Shown in pieces: positions 7,879 through 12,736 of a stretch of DNA of 12,736 nt. Origin of the DNA: Kiritimatiellia bacterium (GTDB taxonomy: Bacteria; Verrucomicrobiota; Kiritimatiellia; RFP12; UBA1067); NCBI GenBank assembly GCA_016302985.1, contig JAEDMN010000082.1, positions 1 through 12,736 of the forward strand, given 5' to 3'. The notes under the pieces are model-generated. The model did not search any database. It was not told the DNA's origin and saw only the letters and a program-made list of their open reading frames with translations. The position numbers and the translations under genes were made by a program. Each line of letters begins with the position of its first letter. The first letter of the stretch is position 1.

Positions 7879-9354
7879 TCAGTGCCTCAGTTCGCCGGAT
7901 GCGCCCTCGGCCGCGCGCTTGACCGCCGCGGCGAGTTCGGGGTTGATTCCGGCGGTGGACGCGATGTCCGCGGGCGCCGCCTTCGCGATGCCGTAGATGG
8001 AATGGAACTTCTTCAGCAGCGCCATCTTCTTCGCGGGGCCGATGCCCGGGACCTCGTCCAGGACCGACTCGCGGATCGTCCGCTCGCGCAGGCTGCGGTG
8101 GAAGGTGATGGCGAATCGGTGCGCCTCGTCGCGCAGGCGGGTGACGACCATGAGCGCCTCGGAGTCGCGCGGCAGGAACACGTCGCCGCGTTCGTCGTCC
8201 GTGACCAGGATCTCCTGCTGCTTCGCAAGGCCGACCGTGGGCATGTCCGCGAGGCCGATCTCCGCGAAACGCGCGCGCGCGGCGCGCAGCTGGGTGATGC
8301 CGCCGTCGCAGATGTAGAGGTCCGCCTTCGGGGACTTCGCGGCGAGCGTGGAGTCGGGTCCGTAGCGGCGCAGCACGACCTCGCTCATGGCGCGCGGATC
8401 GTCCGCGCCCTCGAAGGTCTCGATCTTGAAATGGCGGTAGTAGCGTCCGTCGGGCAGGCCGTCCACGGCCACGACGAGGGACGCGACGTTGTGCGTGCCG
8501 AAGAGGTTCGAGATGTCGACGCACTCGATGACCCGCGGCGGCGCCTTCAGGCCGAGCGCCTGCGCCAGCTCGGCGATGCCCCGGCGGGCGTCCTCGCGCC
8601 GCATCTCGGGACTCTTCCGCACGAAGTGGGCCTTCGTCATCTCCTTCAGCGCGGCGACCGTGTCCCGGATGTCCGCGGCCTTGCGGAAGTCCTCCGCGGC
8701 GGCCGCCGCCTTCATTTCCTCGACGAGTTCGGCAATCACCTGCGGACGCTCCCCGCGCAGAAACGCGCAGGCCTCGTCGAAGCGGGCGTGGTAGTCGGCC
8801 ACGGAGATGCGCCCCTCGCAGGGCGCCGAGCAGAAGCGCACGACGTCCGCATGGCAGTGGCGGTGCGTCTCGGCGTCCGGGGCCAGGACCGTGCAGCCGC
8901 GCAGGCCGAACTTCTTCTCGACGAAGTCCTTCGCCGCGCGCACGACCGGCGCCGAGGGGAAGGGGCCGAAGTAGCGCGCGCCGTCGTCGCGCACGATGCG
9001 GCAGGTGCGGAACGCGGGGAACGGATCCTCCGGATCGGCGCGCAGCGCGAGGTAGCGCTTGTCGTCCCGCATCAGGATGTTGAAGTGCGGCTTGTACTTC
9101 TTGATGAGGTTCGCCTCGGTGAGCAGCGCCTCGGCGTCGTTGCGCACCGTCATGAACTCGAGGTCCGCCACCGTGTTGACCATCGAGCGGACCTTTGGCG
9201 CGTGCTTCGCCCCGGGGCGGAAATAGGACAGCACGCGCCGGCGCAGGTTCTTCGCCTTGCCGACGTAAATGATGACGCCCCGGCGGTCCCTCATCAGGTA
9301 GCAGCCGGGGCGGGTGGGAACGGACTTGAGCCGTTCTCGCAGGACGTCGTTCAT
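7879..9354 (-). CDS. uvrC: Excinuclease ABC subunit C, shortened form, 491 aa
   Basis: UvrC makes both incisions around a DNA lesion marked by UvrA and UvrB. The GIY-YIG nuclease is at 13-95: Tyr19, Tyr30, the Arg run at 38-40, and Glu80 in TEANLIKKYKP. The Cys set 154, 167, 175 and 179 matches the positions proposed to hold a 4Fe-4S cluster. A UVR motif for UvrB binding is at about 205-238. The RNase H-like nuclease shows Asp280 (CVDIS), Asp350 (CDGG) and His412 (DEAHRFA), and helix-hairpin-helix motifs are at about 430-475. From memory the E. coli protein is about 610 residues with its first RNase H Asp near 399. Here the same Asp is at 280, so about 119 residues are missing between UVR and RNase H while everything else keeps its spacing. 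The frame is intact, so it is probably functional. Its start is 22 bases after tatA, with no strong ribosome site. Confidence 0.95.
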   Translation of the reverse strand: MNDVLRERLKSVPTRPGCYLMRDRRGVIIYVGKAKNLRRRVLSYFRPGAKHAPKVRSMVNTVADLEFMTVRNDAEALLTEANLIKKYKPHFNILMRDDKRYLALRADPEDPFPAFRTCRIVRDDGARYFGPFPSAPVVRAAKDFVEKKFGLRGCTVLAPDAETHRHCHADVVRFCSAPCEGRISVADYHARFDEACAFLRGERPQVIAELVEEMKAAAAAEDFRKAADIRDTVAALKEMTKAHFVRKSPEMRREDARRGIAELAQALGLKAPPRVIECVDISNLFGTHNVASLVVAVDGLPDGRYYRHFKIETFEGADDPRAMSEVVLRRYGPDSTLAAKSPKADLYICDGGITQLRAARARFAEIGLADMPTVGLAKQQEILVTDDERGDVFLPRDSEALMVVTRLRDEAHRFAITFHRSLRERTIRESVLDEVPGIGPAKKMALLKKFHSIYGIAKAAPADIASTAGINPELAAAVKRAAEGASGELRH

Positions 9355-9376
9355 GTCGCGTCCGAAGAGGCCGGAC

Positions 9377-9577
9377 TCAGGCCTTGTCTTCGGCCTTCTT
9401 CTCCTCGACCTTCTTCTTGTCCTCGTCCTTCAGAAGGGCCTCGCCCTCCTCCGTGCCCTTCTTGAACTCGCCCTTCGCCTTGCCGAGCGCGCGCGCGAGC
9501 TCCGGAAGCTTCTTGCTGCCGAACAGGACGACGACCAGCAAGGCCACGATCAAAATCTGCCAGGGACCCCAAGCCAT
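9377..9577 (-). CDS. tatA: Sec-independent translocase subunit TatA/TatE, 66 aa
   Basis: TatA oligomers form the passage for folded proteins with twin-arginine signals across the inner membrane. The sequence shows the family pattern: a short N-terminus (MAWGPWQ), one membrane helix at about 7-20, the hinge FGSKKLPELARALGKAKGEF at 19-38 with the hallmark Phe-Gly, then an amphipathic helix and a very charged Lys/Glu tail. The length is typical for TatA. No tatB or tatC lies nearby, so the rest of the system must be elsewhere. The start has a strong AAGGAAAGGA site (9585-9594). It is the first gene of the apparent tatA-uvrC run and has its own promoter candidate. Confidence 0.93.
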   Translation of the reverse strand: MAWGPWQILIVALLVVVLFGSKKLPELARALGKAKGEFKKGTEEGEALLKDEDKKKVEEKKAEDKA

Positions 9578-9621
9578 GATGAATTCCTTTCCTTCTCTCT
9601 CTTTTCGTCTGAGATGGTTCT

Positions 9622-9650
9622 ACTTTACCGAATTCCCGCCCCCGACGCAA
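9622..9650 (-). promoter_or_regulatory. Candidate sigma-70 promoter for the tatA cluster
   Basis: On the minus strand TTGCGT (9645-9650) is followed after 17 bases by TAAAGT (9622-9627). The predicted transcript would start near 9615, leaving a leader of about 38 bases that carries the tatA ribosome site. The -35 shares TTGCG with the tRNA promoter at 9778-9783. The -10 matches four of six consensus bases. The tRNA transcript may also read through, as no terminator is visible between them. Confidence 0.5.
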
Positions 9651-9664
9651 GCAGGAAAATCCGT

Positions 9665-9738
9665 TGGTTGTCCCGCCTGGGTTCGAACCAGGACTAAGGG
9701 TATCAAAAACCCCTGTGCGGCCACTACACCACGGGACA
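9665..9738 (-). tRNA. tRNA-Gln (anticodon UUG)
   Basis: The acceptor stem TGTCCCG pairs fully with CGGGACA. The D arm has GTG/CAC. The anticodon arm is GGGGT-TTTTGAT-ACCCT, with one G-T pair at the top and TTG at positions 34-36. The T arm is CCTGG-TTCGAAC-CCAGG. The discriminator is A (9668) and CCA is encoded at 9665-9667. A U1-A72 end pair is typical of bacterial tRNA-Gln. Folding was done by eye and every stem closes. Confidence 0.96.
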
Positions 9739-9754
9739 AATGGAAACAACGGGG

Positions 9755-9783
9755 ATTATACCAATTCCGCATTTACGCCGCAA
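9755..9783 (-). promoter_or_regulatory. Promoter of the tRNA-Gln gene
   Basis: A perfect TATAAT (9755-9760, minus strand) lies 17 bases from TTGCGG (9778-9783). Transcription would begin near 9748, about ten bases before the mature tRNA 5' end. The surrounding 100 bases are much richer in A and T than the genes on either side. Confidence 0.75.
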
Positions 9784-9882
9784 CGGAACGAATGAAGATT
9801 CAATTGCTTTGCTTCGAAAGGGGATCCCCAAGCTCGTCAGCCCATTTTGGCATATAAACGACAGGCCGCCGTCCTGCGAGTC

Positions 9883-9972
9883 CTCCTCCCCCGCCAAGAA
9901 CACCCCGCAATGAGGTTGCGCGCCGGCCTCCGGCGCGCATGAAAGGAGGCCCCACCGCGACTCGGGGAGGAG
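9883..9972. other. Structured intergenic region downstream of ispE
   Basis: This is part of the 260-base gap between ispE and tRNA-Gln. A perfect 10-base-pair hairpin with a 3-base loop is formed by 9917-9926 and 9930-9939 (core GCGCGCCGG/CCGGCGCGC). Around it, CTCCTCCCC (9883-9891) can pair with GGGGAGGAG (9964-9972), closing a larger stem-loop. A 10-base palindrome GGCCATGGCC (9992-10001) touches the ispE stop codon. No T-tract follows the hairpin on either strand, so a simple intrinsic terminator is not supported. It may be a Rho-linked 3' end, a dispersed repeat or a small RNA. Nothing else is seen in the gap apart from the tRNA promoter. Confidence 0.45.
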
Positions 9973-10001
9973 CGACACGCCTGCGCAGAGGGGCCATGGC
10001 C

Positions 10002-10727
10002 TCAGACCGTACTTGTTCGAAAGCCGAAGACGGAGGAGCCGGAGCCGGACATCCGGACGCCCGTGCAGCCCTCCGCGCGGAGGGCCTCGAGGGCGGCGGC
10101 GATCTCGGGATGGAGGCGGCAGGCCGCGGGCTGGAGGTCGTTGGCGCCGAGGCCGCGGTCGGAGTCGCGGAATTCGGCGAAGACGCGGGGCGTCGAGACG
10201 AAGACGGGGGGCGTGCGGAGGACGAGGCGGGAAAGGTCGGGTAGGGGGAAGTCCTTCAACGGAGAGTCCGCGAGGGGCGCCACGCGTTCGCCGCGGCCTT
10301 CCATGAGGACCGGACCGCCCAGCACGAGCGCGGGGACGTCGCTGCCCACCTCCGCGCCGATCGCGCAGAGGCGGTTCTTCGGGAGGGACAGTCCCCAGAG
10401 CCCGTTCAGGCCGTTCAGCACGGCCGCGGCGTCCGCCGAGCCGCCGCCCAGCCCCGCCCCCGCGGGAATGCGCTTGACGAGGCGGATGCGCACGCCCTTC
10501 CGGCAGCCCGTCGCGCGGCGCAGCGCCTGCGCGGCCTTCCAGGCGAGATTCCTTTCCTGCGGCAGGTCGCCGGACATCTCGACCGAGACGTCGTCCGCCG
10601 GCTCGAGGACCACGTCGTCATGAAGAGGGACGGGCATCACGACGCTTCTCAGGTCGTGGTACCCGTCGGGCCTCACGCCGAGGACTTCGAGCGTGAGGTT
10701 GATCTTGGCGTGTGCTTCAAGAGTCAT
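10002..10727 (-). CDS. ispE: 4-diphosphocytidyl-2-C-methyl-D-erythritol kinase, 241 aa
   Basis: IspE phosphorylates CDP-methylerythritol with ATP in the MEP pathway to isoprenoid precursors. GHMP-kinase motifs are all present: AKINLTLEV at 7-15 with the catalytic Lys8, the ATP loop IPAGAGLGGGSADAAA at 87-102, GSDVPALV at 128-135 with the catalytic Asp130, and MSGSGSSVFG at 226-235. At 241 residues it is shorter than the E. coli enzyme (about 283), mainly in the C-terminal half, yet no motif is lost. No ribosome site is visible before the ATG; instead a hairpin ends one base before it. It follows the phosphofructokinase gene by 52 bases and is probably co-transcribed with it. Confidence 0.95.
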   Translation of the reverse strand: MTLEAHAKINLTLEVLGVRPDGYHDLRSVVMPVPLHDDVVLEPADDVSVEMSGDLPQERNLAWKAAQALRRATGCRKGVRIRLVKRIPAGAGLGGGSADAAAVLNGLNGLWGLSLPKNRLCAIGAEVGSDVPALVLGGPVLMEGRGERVAPLADSPLKDFPLPDLSRLVLRTPPVFVSTPRVFAEFRDSDRGLGANDLQPAACRLHPEIAAALEALRAEGCTGVRMSGSGSSVFGFRTSTV

Positions 10728-10728
10728 C

Positions 10729-10775
10729 GCGGACCGTGCAGCGAGTGAGCGCAGCGGAACGAGCGGACGGTCCGC
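10729..10775 (-). promoter_or_regulatory. Hairpin between the phosphofructokinase gene and ispE
   Basis: Nine-base arms GCGGACCGT (10729-10737) and ACGGTCCGC (10767-10775) pair perfectly around a 29-base loop. The stem starts four bases after the phosphofructokinase stop and ends one base before the ispE ATG, covering the place where a ribosome site should be. The loop repeats GCG-AG words (GCGAGTGAGCGCAGCGG and so on). No T-run follows, so termination is unlikely. Control of ispE translation, or RNA processing between the two genes, is a better guess. Confidence 0.55.
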
Positions 10776-10779
10776 TACC

Positions 10780-11985
10780 CTATCCGAAGATCTCCGAATG
10801 CGGCAGGTCGCCGACGATCGGGCGCACGTAGTCCAGAAAGGCCTTCGTCACGTCGTGGCCGTTCTTGGCGATGTAGGCGTCCGGCATGCTGCGCGTGTAC
10901 TTCGCGGCGTTGGCGACCGGCTGCGGCTCGAACGTCACGGCGTACTTCTTCCCGGGCTTGCGGACGATCGCGATGGTGCCCTTCGTCAGCTTGCCCGCGA
11001 GGGCGGCCTTGACGGCGGCCGCGCCCGCGGCGCGCGCCTCCTTCTGATCGACCTTGGAGGCGATGCCGGGGAACGAGCGCTGCAGGTAGCCGAAGGTGTC
11101 CGCGCGCACGCGCTTGACGCCCGCGTTCTGCTTGAGGTGCTTCGCGAGGTAGTCGCCCAGCGCGCCCGTGCCGCTCATCTGCACGTTGCCGTGGCTGTCC
11201 TTCTCGCCGCCGGCGAACTTGGCGCCGATGGACTCGCCCTTCTCGTCGCGGATGCCCTCGGAGACGGCGACCACGCAGCGGCCGTTCTTCTTCATGGACT
11301 CCTGGACGTCCTTCACGAAGCCGTCGAGGGAGAACGGGCGCTCCGGCAGGTAGATGAGATGCGGGCCGTCGCCCCTGTTCTCGCGGGCGAGCGCGGAGGC
11401 GGCCGTGAGGAAGCCGGCGTCGCGGCCCATGATGACGTCGATCTTCACGCCGCCGAGGGCGCGGTTGTCGAGGTCGTCGCCCTTGAGGGCGCTCGCGACG
11501 AAGCGCGCGGCGGAGCCGAAGCCCGGCGTGTGGTCGCAGCTGCGCAGGTCGTTGTCGATCGTCTTCGGGATGTGGTAGGCGACGAGCGGGTAGCCCTCCT
11601 TCTCCGCCTCCTCGGCGACGATGCGCGCGGCGTCCGCGGAGTCGTTGCCGCCGATGTAGAAGAACCAGCCCACCTTGAGGCGCTTGAACTCCTCGAAGAT
11701 CTTCCGGCAGTCGTCCGCCGTCGGCTTGAGGCGGCAGGACCCGAGCGCGGAACTCGGCGTCTCGGCGATGGCGCGCAGCTTCTTCTCGTCGACCTTGCGG
11801 AGGTCCACGTAGTCGCGGCCGAGGATGCCGGCGATGCCGTGGCGCGCGCCGAGGATCTTGCCGATCTTCGTGCCCGCGGACTTCGCGCGCGCCGCGAGCA
11901 CCGCGCCCACGAGGGACTGGTTGATGACCATCGACGGACCGCCCGACTGGGCGATCACCATGTTGACGTAGGCAGGCTTTTTCAT
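10780..11985 (-). CDS. Diphosphate-dependent 6-phosphofructokinase, 401 aa
   Basis: The enzyme transfers phosphate to fructose 6-phosphate in glycolysis, and the reaction is reversible when pyrophosphate is the donor. The phosphofructokinase fold is shown by QSGGPSMVINQSL at 13-25, YIGGNDSADAA at 110-120, PKTIDNDL at 140-147 with the catalytic Asp, MGRDAGFLTAASALA at 186-200, and SEGIRDEKGE at 242-251. Pyrophosphate use is inferred from Asp114 in GGNDS, where ATP enzymes have Gly, and from Lys141 in PKTIDND, where ATP enzymes have Gly. The preceding Asn113 replaces the usual Asp, a variant I associate with one subgroup of PPi-type enzymes. I chose the ATG at 11985 because MKKPAYVNMVIAQSGG aligns with normal family starts. 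The reading can be extended to 12051, but that adds residues translated from a repeat array and crosses a -10 box. No ribosome site is present, consistent with a leaderless message. Confidence 0.92.
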   Translation of the reverse strand: MKKPAYVNMVIAQSGGPSMVINQSLVGAVLAARAKSAGTKIGKILGARHGIAGILGRDYVDLRKVDEKKLRAIAETPSSALGSCRLKPTADDCRKIFEEFKRLKVGWFFYIGGNDSADAARIVAEEAEKEGYPLVAYHIPKTIDNDLRSCDHTPGFGSAARFVASALKGDDLDNRALGGVKIDVIMGRDAGFLTAASALARENRGDGPHLIYLPERPFSLDGFVKDVQESMKKNGRCVVAVSEGIRDEKGESIGAKFAGGEKDSHGNVQMSGTGALGDYLAKHLKQNAGVKRVRADTFGYLQRSFPGIASKVDQKEARAAGAAAVKAALAGKLTKGTIAIVRKPGKKYAVTFEPQPVANAAKYTRSMPDAYIAKNGHDVTKAFLDYVRPIVGDLPHSEIFG

Positions 11986-11992
11986 AGGCGAT

Positions 11993-11998
11993 AGTATA
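11993..11998 (-). promoter_or_regulatory. -10 box of the phosphofructokinase gene, leaderless type
   Basis: TATACT on the minus strand is followed by seven bases and then the ATG. With normal spacing, transcription would start at or next to the start codon. No good -35 lies 16-18 bases upstream (the sequence there is CGCCCC). Confidence 0.55.
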
Positions 11999-12023
11999 CC
12001 ACTGTTTGGATGGTTGGGGCGGC

Positions 12024-12069
12024 CAATCAAACAATCCAAACAATCAAACAATCAAACAATCCAAACAAT
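12024..12069. repeat. CAAT array with 8-9 base period between divergent promoters
   Basis: CAAT begins at 12024, 12032, 12041, 12049, 12057 and 12066, alternating units CAATCAAA and CAATCCAAA. The array is very A/C-rich on this strand and lies between the two divergent -10 boxes. An inverted copy of its ATCCAAACA word occurs as TGTTTGGAT at 12003-12011. It could be a flexible or curved promoter element or a binding array for a regulator, or just a slippage product. Confidence 0.75.
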
Positions 12070-12071
12070 GC

Positions 12072-12077
12072 TATACT
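12072..12077 (+). promoter_or_regulatory. -10 box of the lipoprotein gene, leaderless type
   Basis: TATACT is followed by six bases (GTCCCC) and the ATG at 12084, mirroring the phosphofructokinase gene on the other strand. The sequence 17 bases upstream, CAATCA inside the repeat array, is a poor -35. No ribosome site can fit, so a leaderless transcript is the simplest reading. Confidence 0.55.
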
Positions 12078-12083
12078 GTCCCC

Positions 12084-12587
12084 ATGAGATTCTTGAAGCA
12101 TGTCGCGGCCGCCACCCTGGCGCTGCTCGCGGGCTGCGCGACCTGGACGTTCGAGCCGACGCGCAGCCAGAAGTTCGTGGACGACGCGAACAACTACGTC
12201 CATGTCGACTACGGATCCGAAAAGGAGCCGCGCGTCTCGACCTTCACGCTCTCGAACGGCGTCAAGCTGCCGTTCCGGTCCAAACTGAAGGTGCGCGTGG
12301 AGCTGCCGGACGGCACGCGCTTCGTGGCCTACCAGCGCATGTCCGAGGCCGGCAACCTCTACATGACGGACGACGAGGACTACGAGTACTTCGAACAGGG
12401 CACGGGGTGCCTCGTCGGCTACCGCGCGAAGGGCGAACGCCGCTTCGGCGTCGTCTTCCAGGGCGTGCTCTGCGCGAGCGTCCGCAACCCGATGGCCGAA
12501 CGCAAGCCGACCATCCGCGAGGGCGGGTCCACGCCCCAGGGCTTCGGCCGTGAATCGAGCGGTCCGCGCACGGTCGAGCGGAAGTAG
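12084..12587 (+). CDS. Small putative lipoprotein of unknown function, 167 aa
   Basis: The protein begins MRFLKHVAAATLALLAGC, a short lipoprotein signal peptide with lipobox LAGC and Cys18 as the lipidation site. Trp21 follows at once (CATWTFEP), with no Asp at +2, so outer-membrane sorting is plausible. The mature part (about 150 residues) alternates polar and hydrophobic residues, as in VSTFTLSNGVKLPFRS (51-66), KVRVELPDGTRFVAY (69-83) and FGVVFQGVLCASV (121-133), suggesting a small beta domain. Two more Cys (109, 130) could form a disulfide. The tail from 135 is charged and probably disordered. The upstream ATG at 12006 would run through the repeat array; the ATG at 12084 just after the -10 box fits the signal peptide. 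No family is recognised. Confidence 0.82.
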   Translation: MRFLKHVAAATLALLAGCATWTFEPTRSQKFVDDANNYVHVDYGSEKEPRVSTFTLSNGVKLPFRSKLKVRVELPDGTRFVAYQRMSEAGNLYMTDDEDYEYFEQGTGCLVGYRAKGERRFGVVFQGVLCASVRNPMAERKPTIREGGSTPQGFGRESSGPRTVERK

Positions 12588-12610
12588 CAGGCGGCCGCAC
12601 CTGCGGAACG

Positions 12611-12668
12611 CAGTTGGCCCGTTCGACAGTTGAACAGTTCGTCAGTCCACCAGTTTCACCAGTTTCAA
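12611..12668 (+). repeat. CAGT array with 8-base period before the methyltransferase gene
   Basis: CAGT begins at 12611, 12627, 12635, 12643, 12651 and 12660, that is at steps of 16, 8, 8, 8 and 9. Units include CAGTTGAA, CAGTTCGT, CAGTCCAC and CAGTTTCA. It occupies nearly all of the 94-base gap between the lipoprotein gene and the next gene. The geometry matches the CAAT array at 12024-12069 and the array at 45-100. Confidence 0.75.
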
Positions 12669-12681
12669 ATCTTCATTTAAA

Positions 12682-12736
12682 ATGTCCGCTCTCGACAACA
12701 TCAAGATCGTCCTCGTCGGAACCCTCTACACCGGCA
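12682..12736 (+). CDS. Start of a SpoU/TrmJ-type RNA methyltransferase (cut by window end)
   Basis: Only 18 codons are present: MSALDNIKIVLVGTLYTG. Proteins of the SpoU (SPOUT) family, especially TrmJ-like tRNA 2'-O-methyltransferases, begin with a strand of the form IxIVLVxPxxPGNIG, and IKIVLVGTLYTG fits the first part of it. The AT-rich stretch just before the ATG (CATTTAAA) could contribute to a promoter, but there is no clear ribosome site. The assignment is provisional because the body of the gene lies outside the window. Confidence 0.6.
   Translation, partial: MSALDNIKIVLVGTLYTG

Noticed and set aside
3915..7922. A 1335-residue open frame on the plus strand opposite the transglutaminase gene
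   Set aside because: It is rich in Arg, Ala, Val and His with no domain or signal, and lies antisense to a protein with clear motifs in the right frame. Long antisense frames are expected at this GC content. The plus-strand frames at 63-1034, 1028-1984, 1981-4218, 7684-9465 and 10693-11994 fail for the same reason.
9724..9978. An 84-residue minus-strand frame over the tRNA and its promoter
   Set aside because: It runs through the tRNA gene and the promoter, has no ribosome site, and shows no protein-like pattern.
11986..12051. Upstream start adding 22 residues to the phosphofructokinase
   Set aside because: The added residues (MFDCLDCLIG and so on) are translated from the CAAT repeat array and cross the -10 box; the family starts at MKKPAYVNMV.
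12024..12069. CRISPR array
   Set aside because: The repeated unit is only 8-9 bases with no unique spacers, and no cas genes are present.
12587..12604. Intrinsic terminator after the lipoprotein gene
   Set aside because: Only a 5-base stem (GCAGG/CCTGC) with no T-tract following; too weak to call.

Overview
The window is about 12.7 kb of GC-rich, gene-dense bacterial chromosome. It holds ordinary housekeeping genes (PPi-type phosphofructokinase, ispE, a tRNA-Gln, tatA, uvrC) together with large exported proteins and lineage-specific genes. There is no sign of phage, transposon, CRISPR or plasmid. The high GC content, a tandem DUF3857/transglutaminase exported protein, a PPi-type phosphofructokinase, the MEP pathway and a Tat system would suit a Gram-negative member of the PVC group, such as a Verrucomicrobiota or Kiritimatiellota relative. 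That placement is inference; no marker gene here settles it.

Layout. From about 12 kb leftward everything is on the minus strand. First come the phosphofructokinase gene and ispE, separated by a 52-base hairpin spacer. A 260-base structured gap follows, ending in a well-formed promoter for tRNA-Gln(UUG). A second promoter lies in front of tatA. From tatA onward seven genes run with gaps of about 25 bases or less: tatA, uvrC, a 1304-residue exported tandem DUF3857-transglutaminase protein, a 587-residue exported protein of unknown function, a 59-residue single-span membrane protein not previously called, a NYN-domain/zinc-ribbon protein, and a sirtuin overlapping it by four bases. To the right of the phosphofructokinase gene, and divergent from it, are a small lipoprotein gene on the plus strand and the first 18 codons of a SpoU/TrmJ-type RNA methyltransferase.

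How the genes may work together. The tatA cluster opens with export and repair genes, continues with cell-envelope proteins and ends with a putative RNase translationally coupled to an NAD-dependent deacylase. The two exported proteins and the small membrane protein look like an envelope module. The NYN-sirtuin pair looks like an RNA/NAD-linked regulatory pair. Both readings are inference from gene order.

The most unusual features are these. A one-chain duplication of DUF3857-transglutaminase-beta modules keeps the catalytic triad only in the first copy. UvrC is about 119 residues shorter than the E. coli protein, apparently by one clean internal loss. Divergent promoters have -10 boxes only 6-7 bases from the start codons, implying leaderless mRNAs. 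Three intergenic regions carry degenerate arrays with a period of 8 (or 8-9) bases built on a CAGT or CAAT word. A hairpin ends one base before the ispE start codon.
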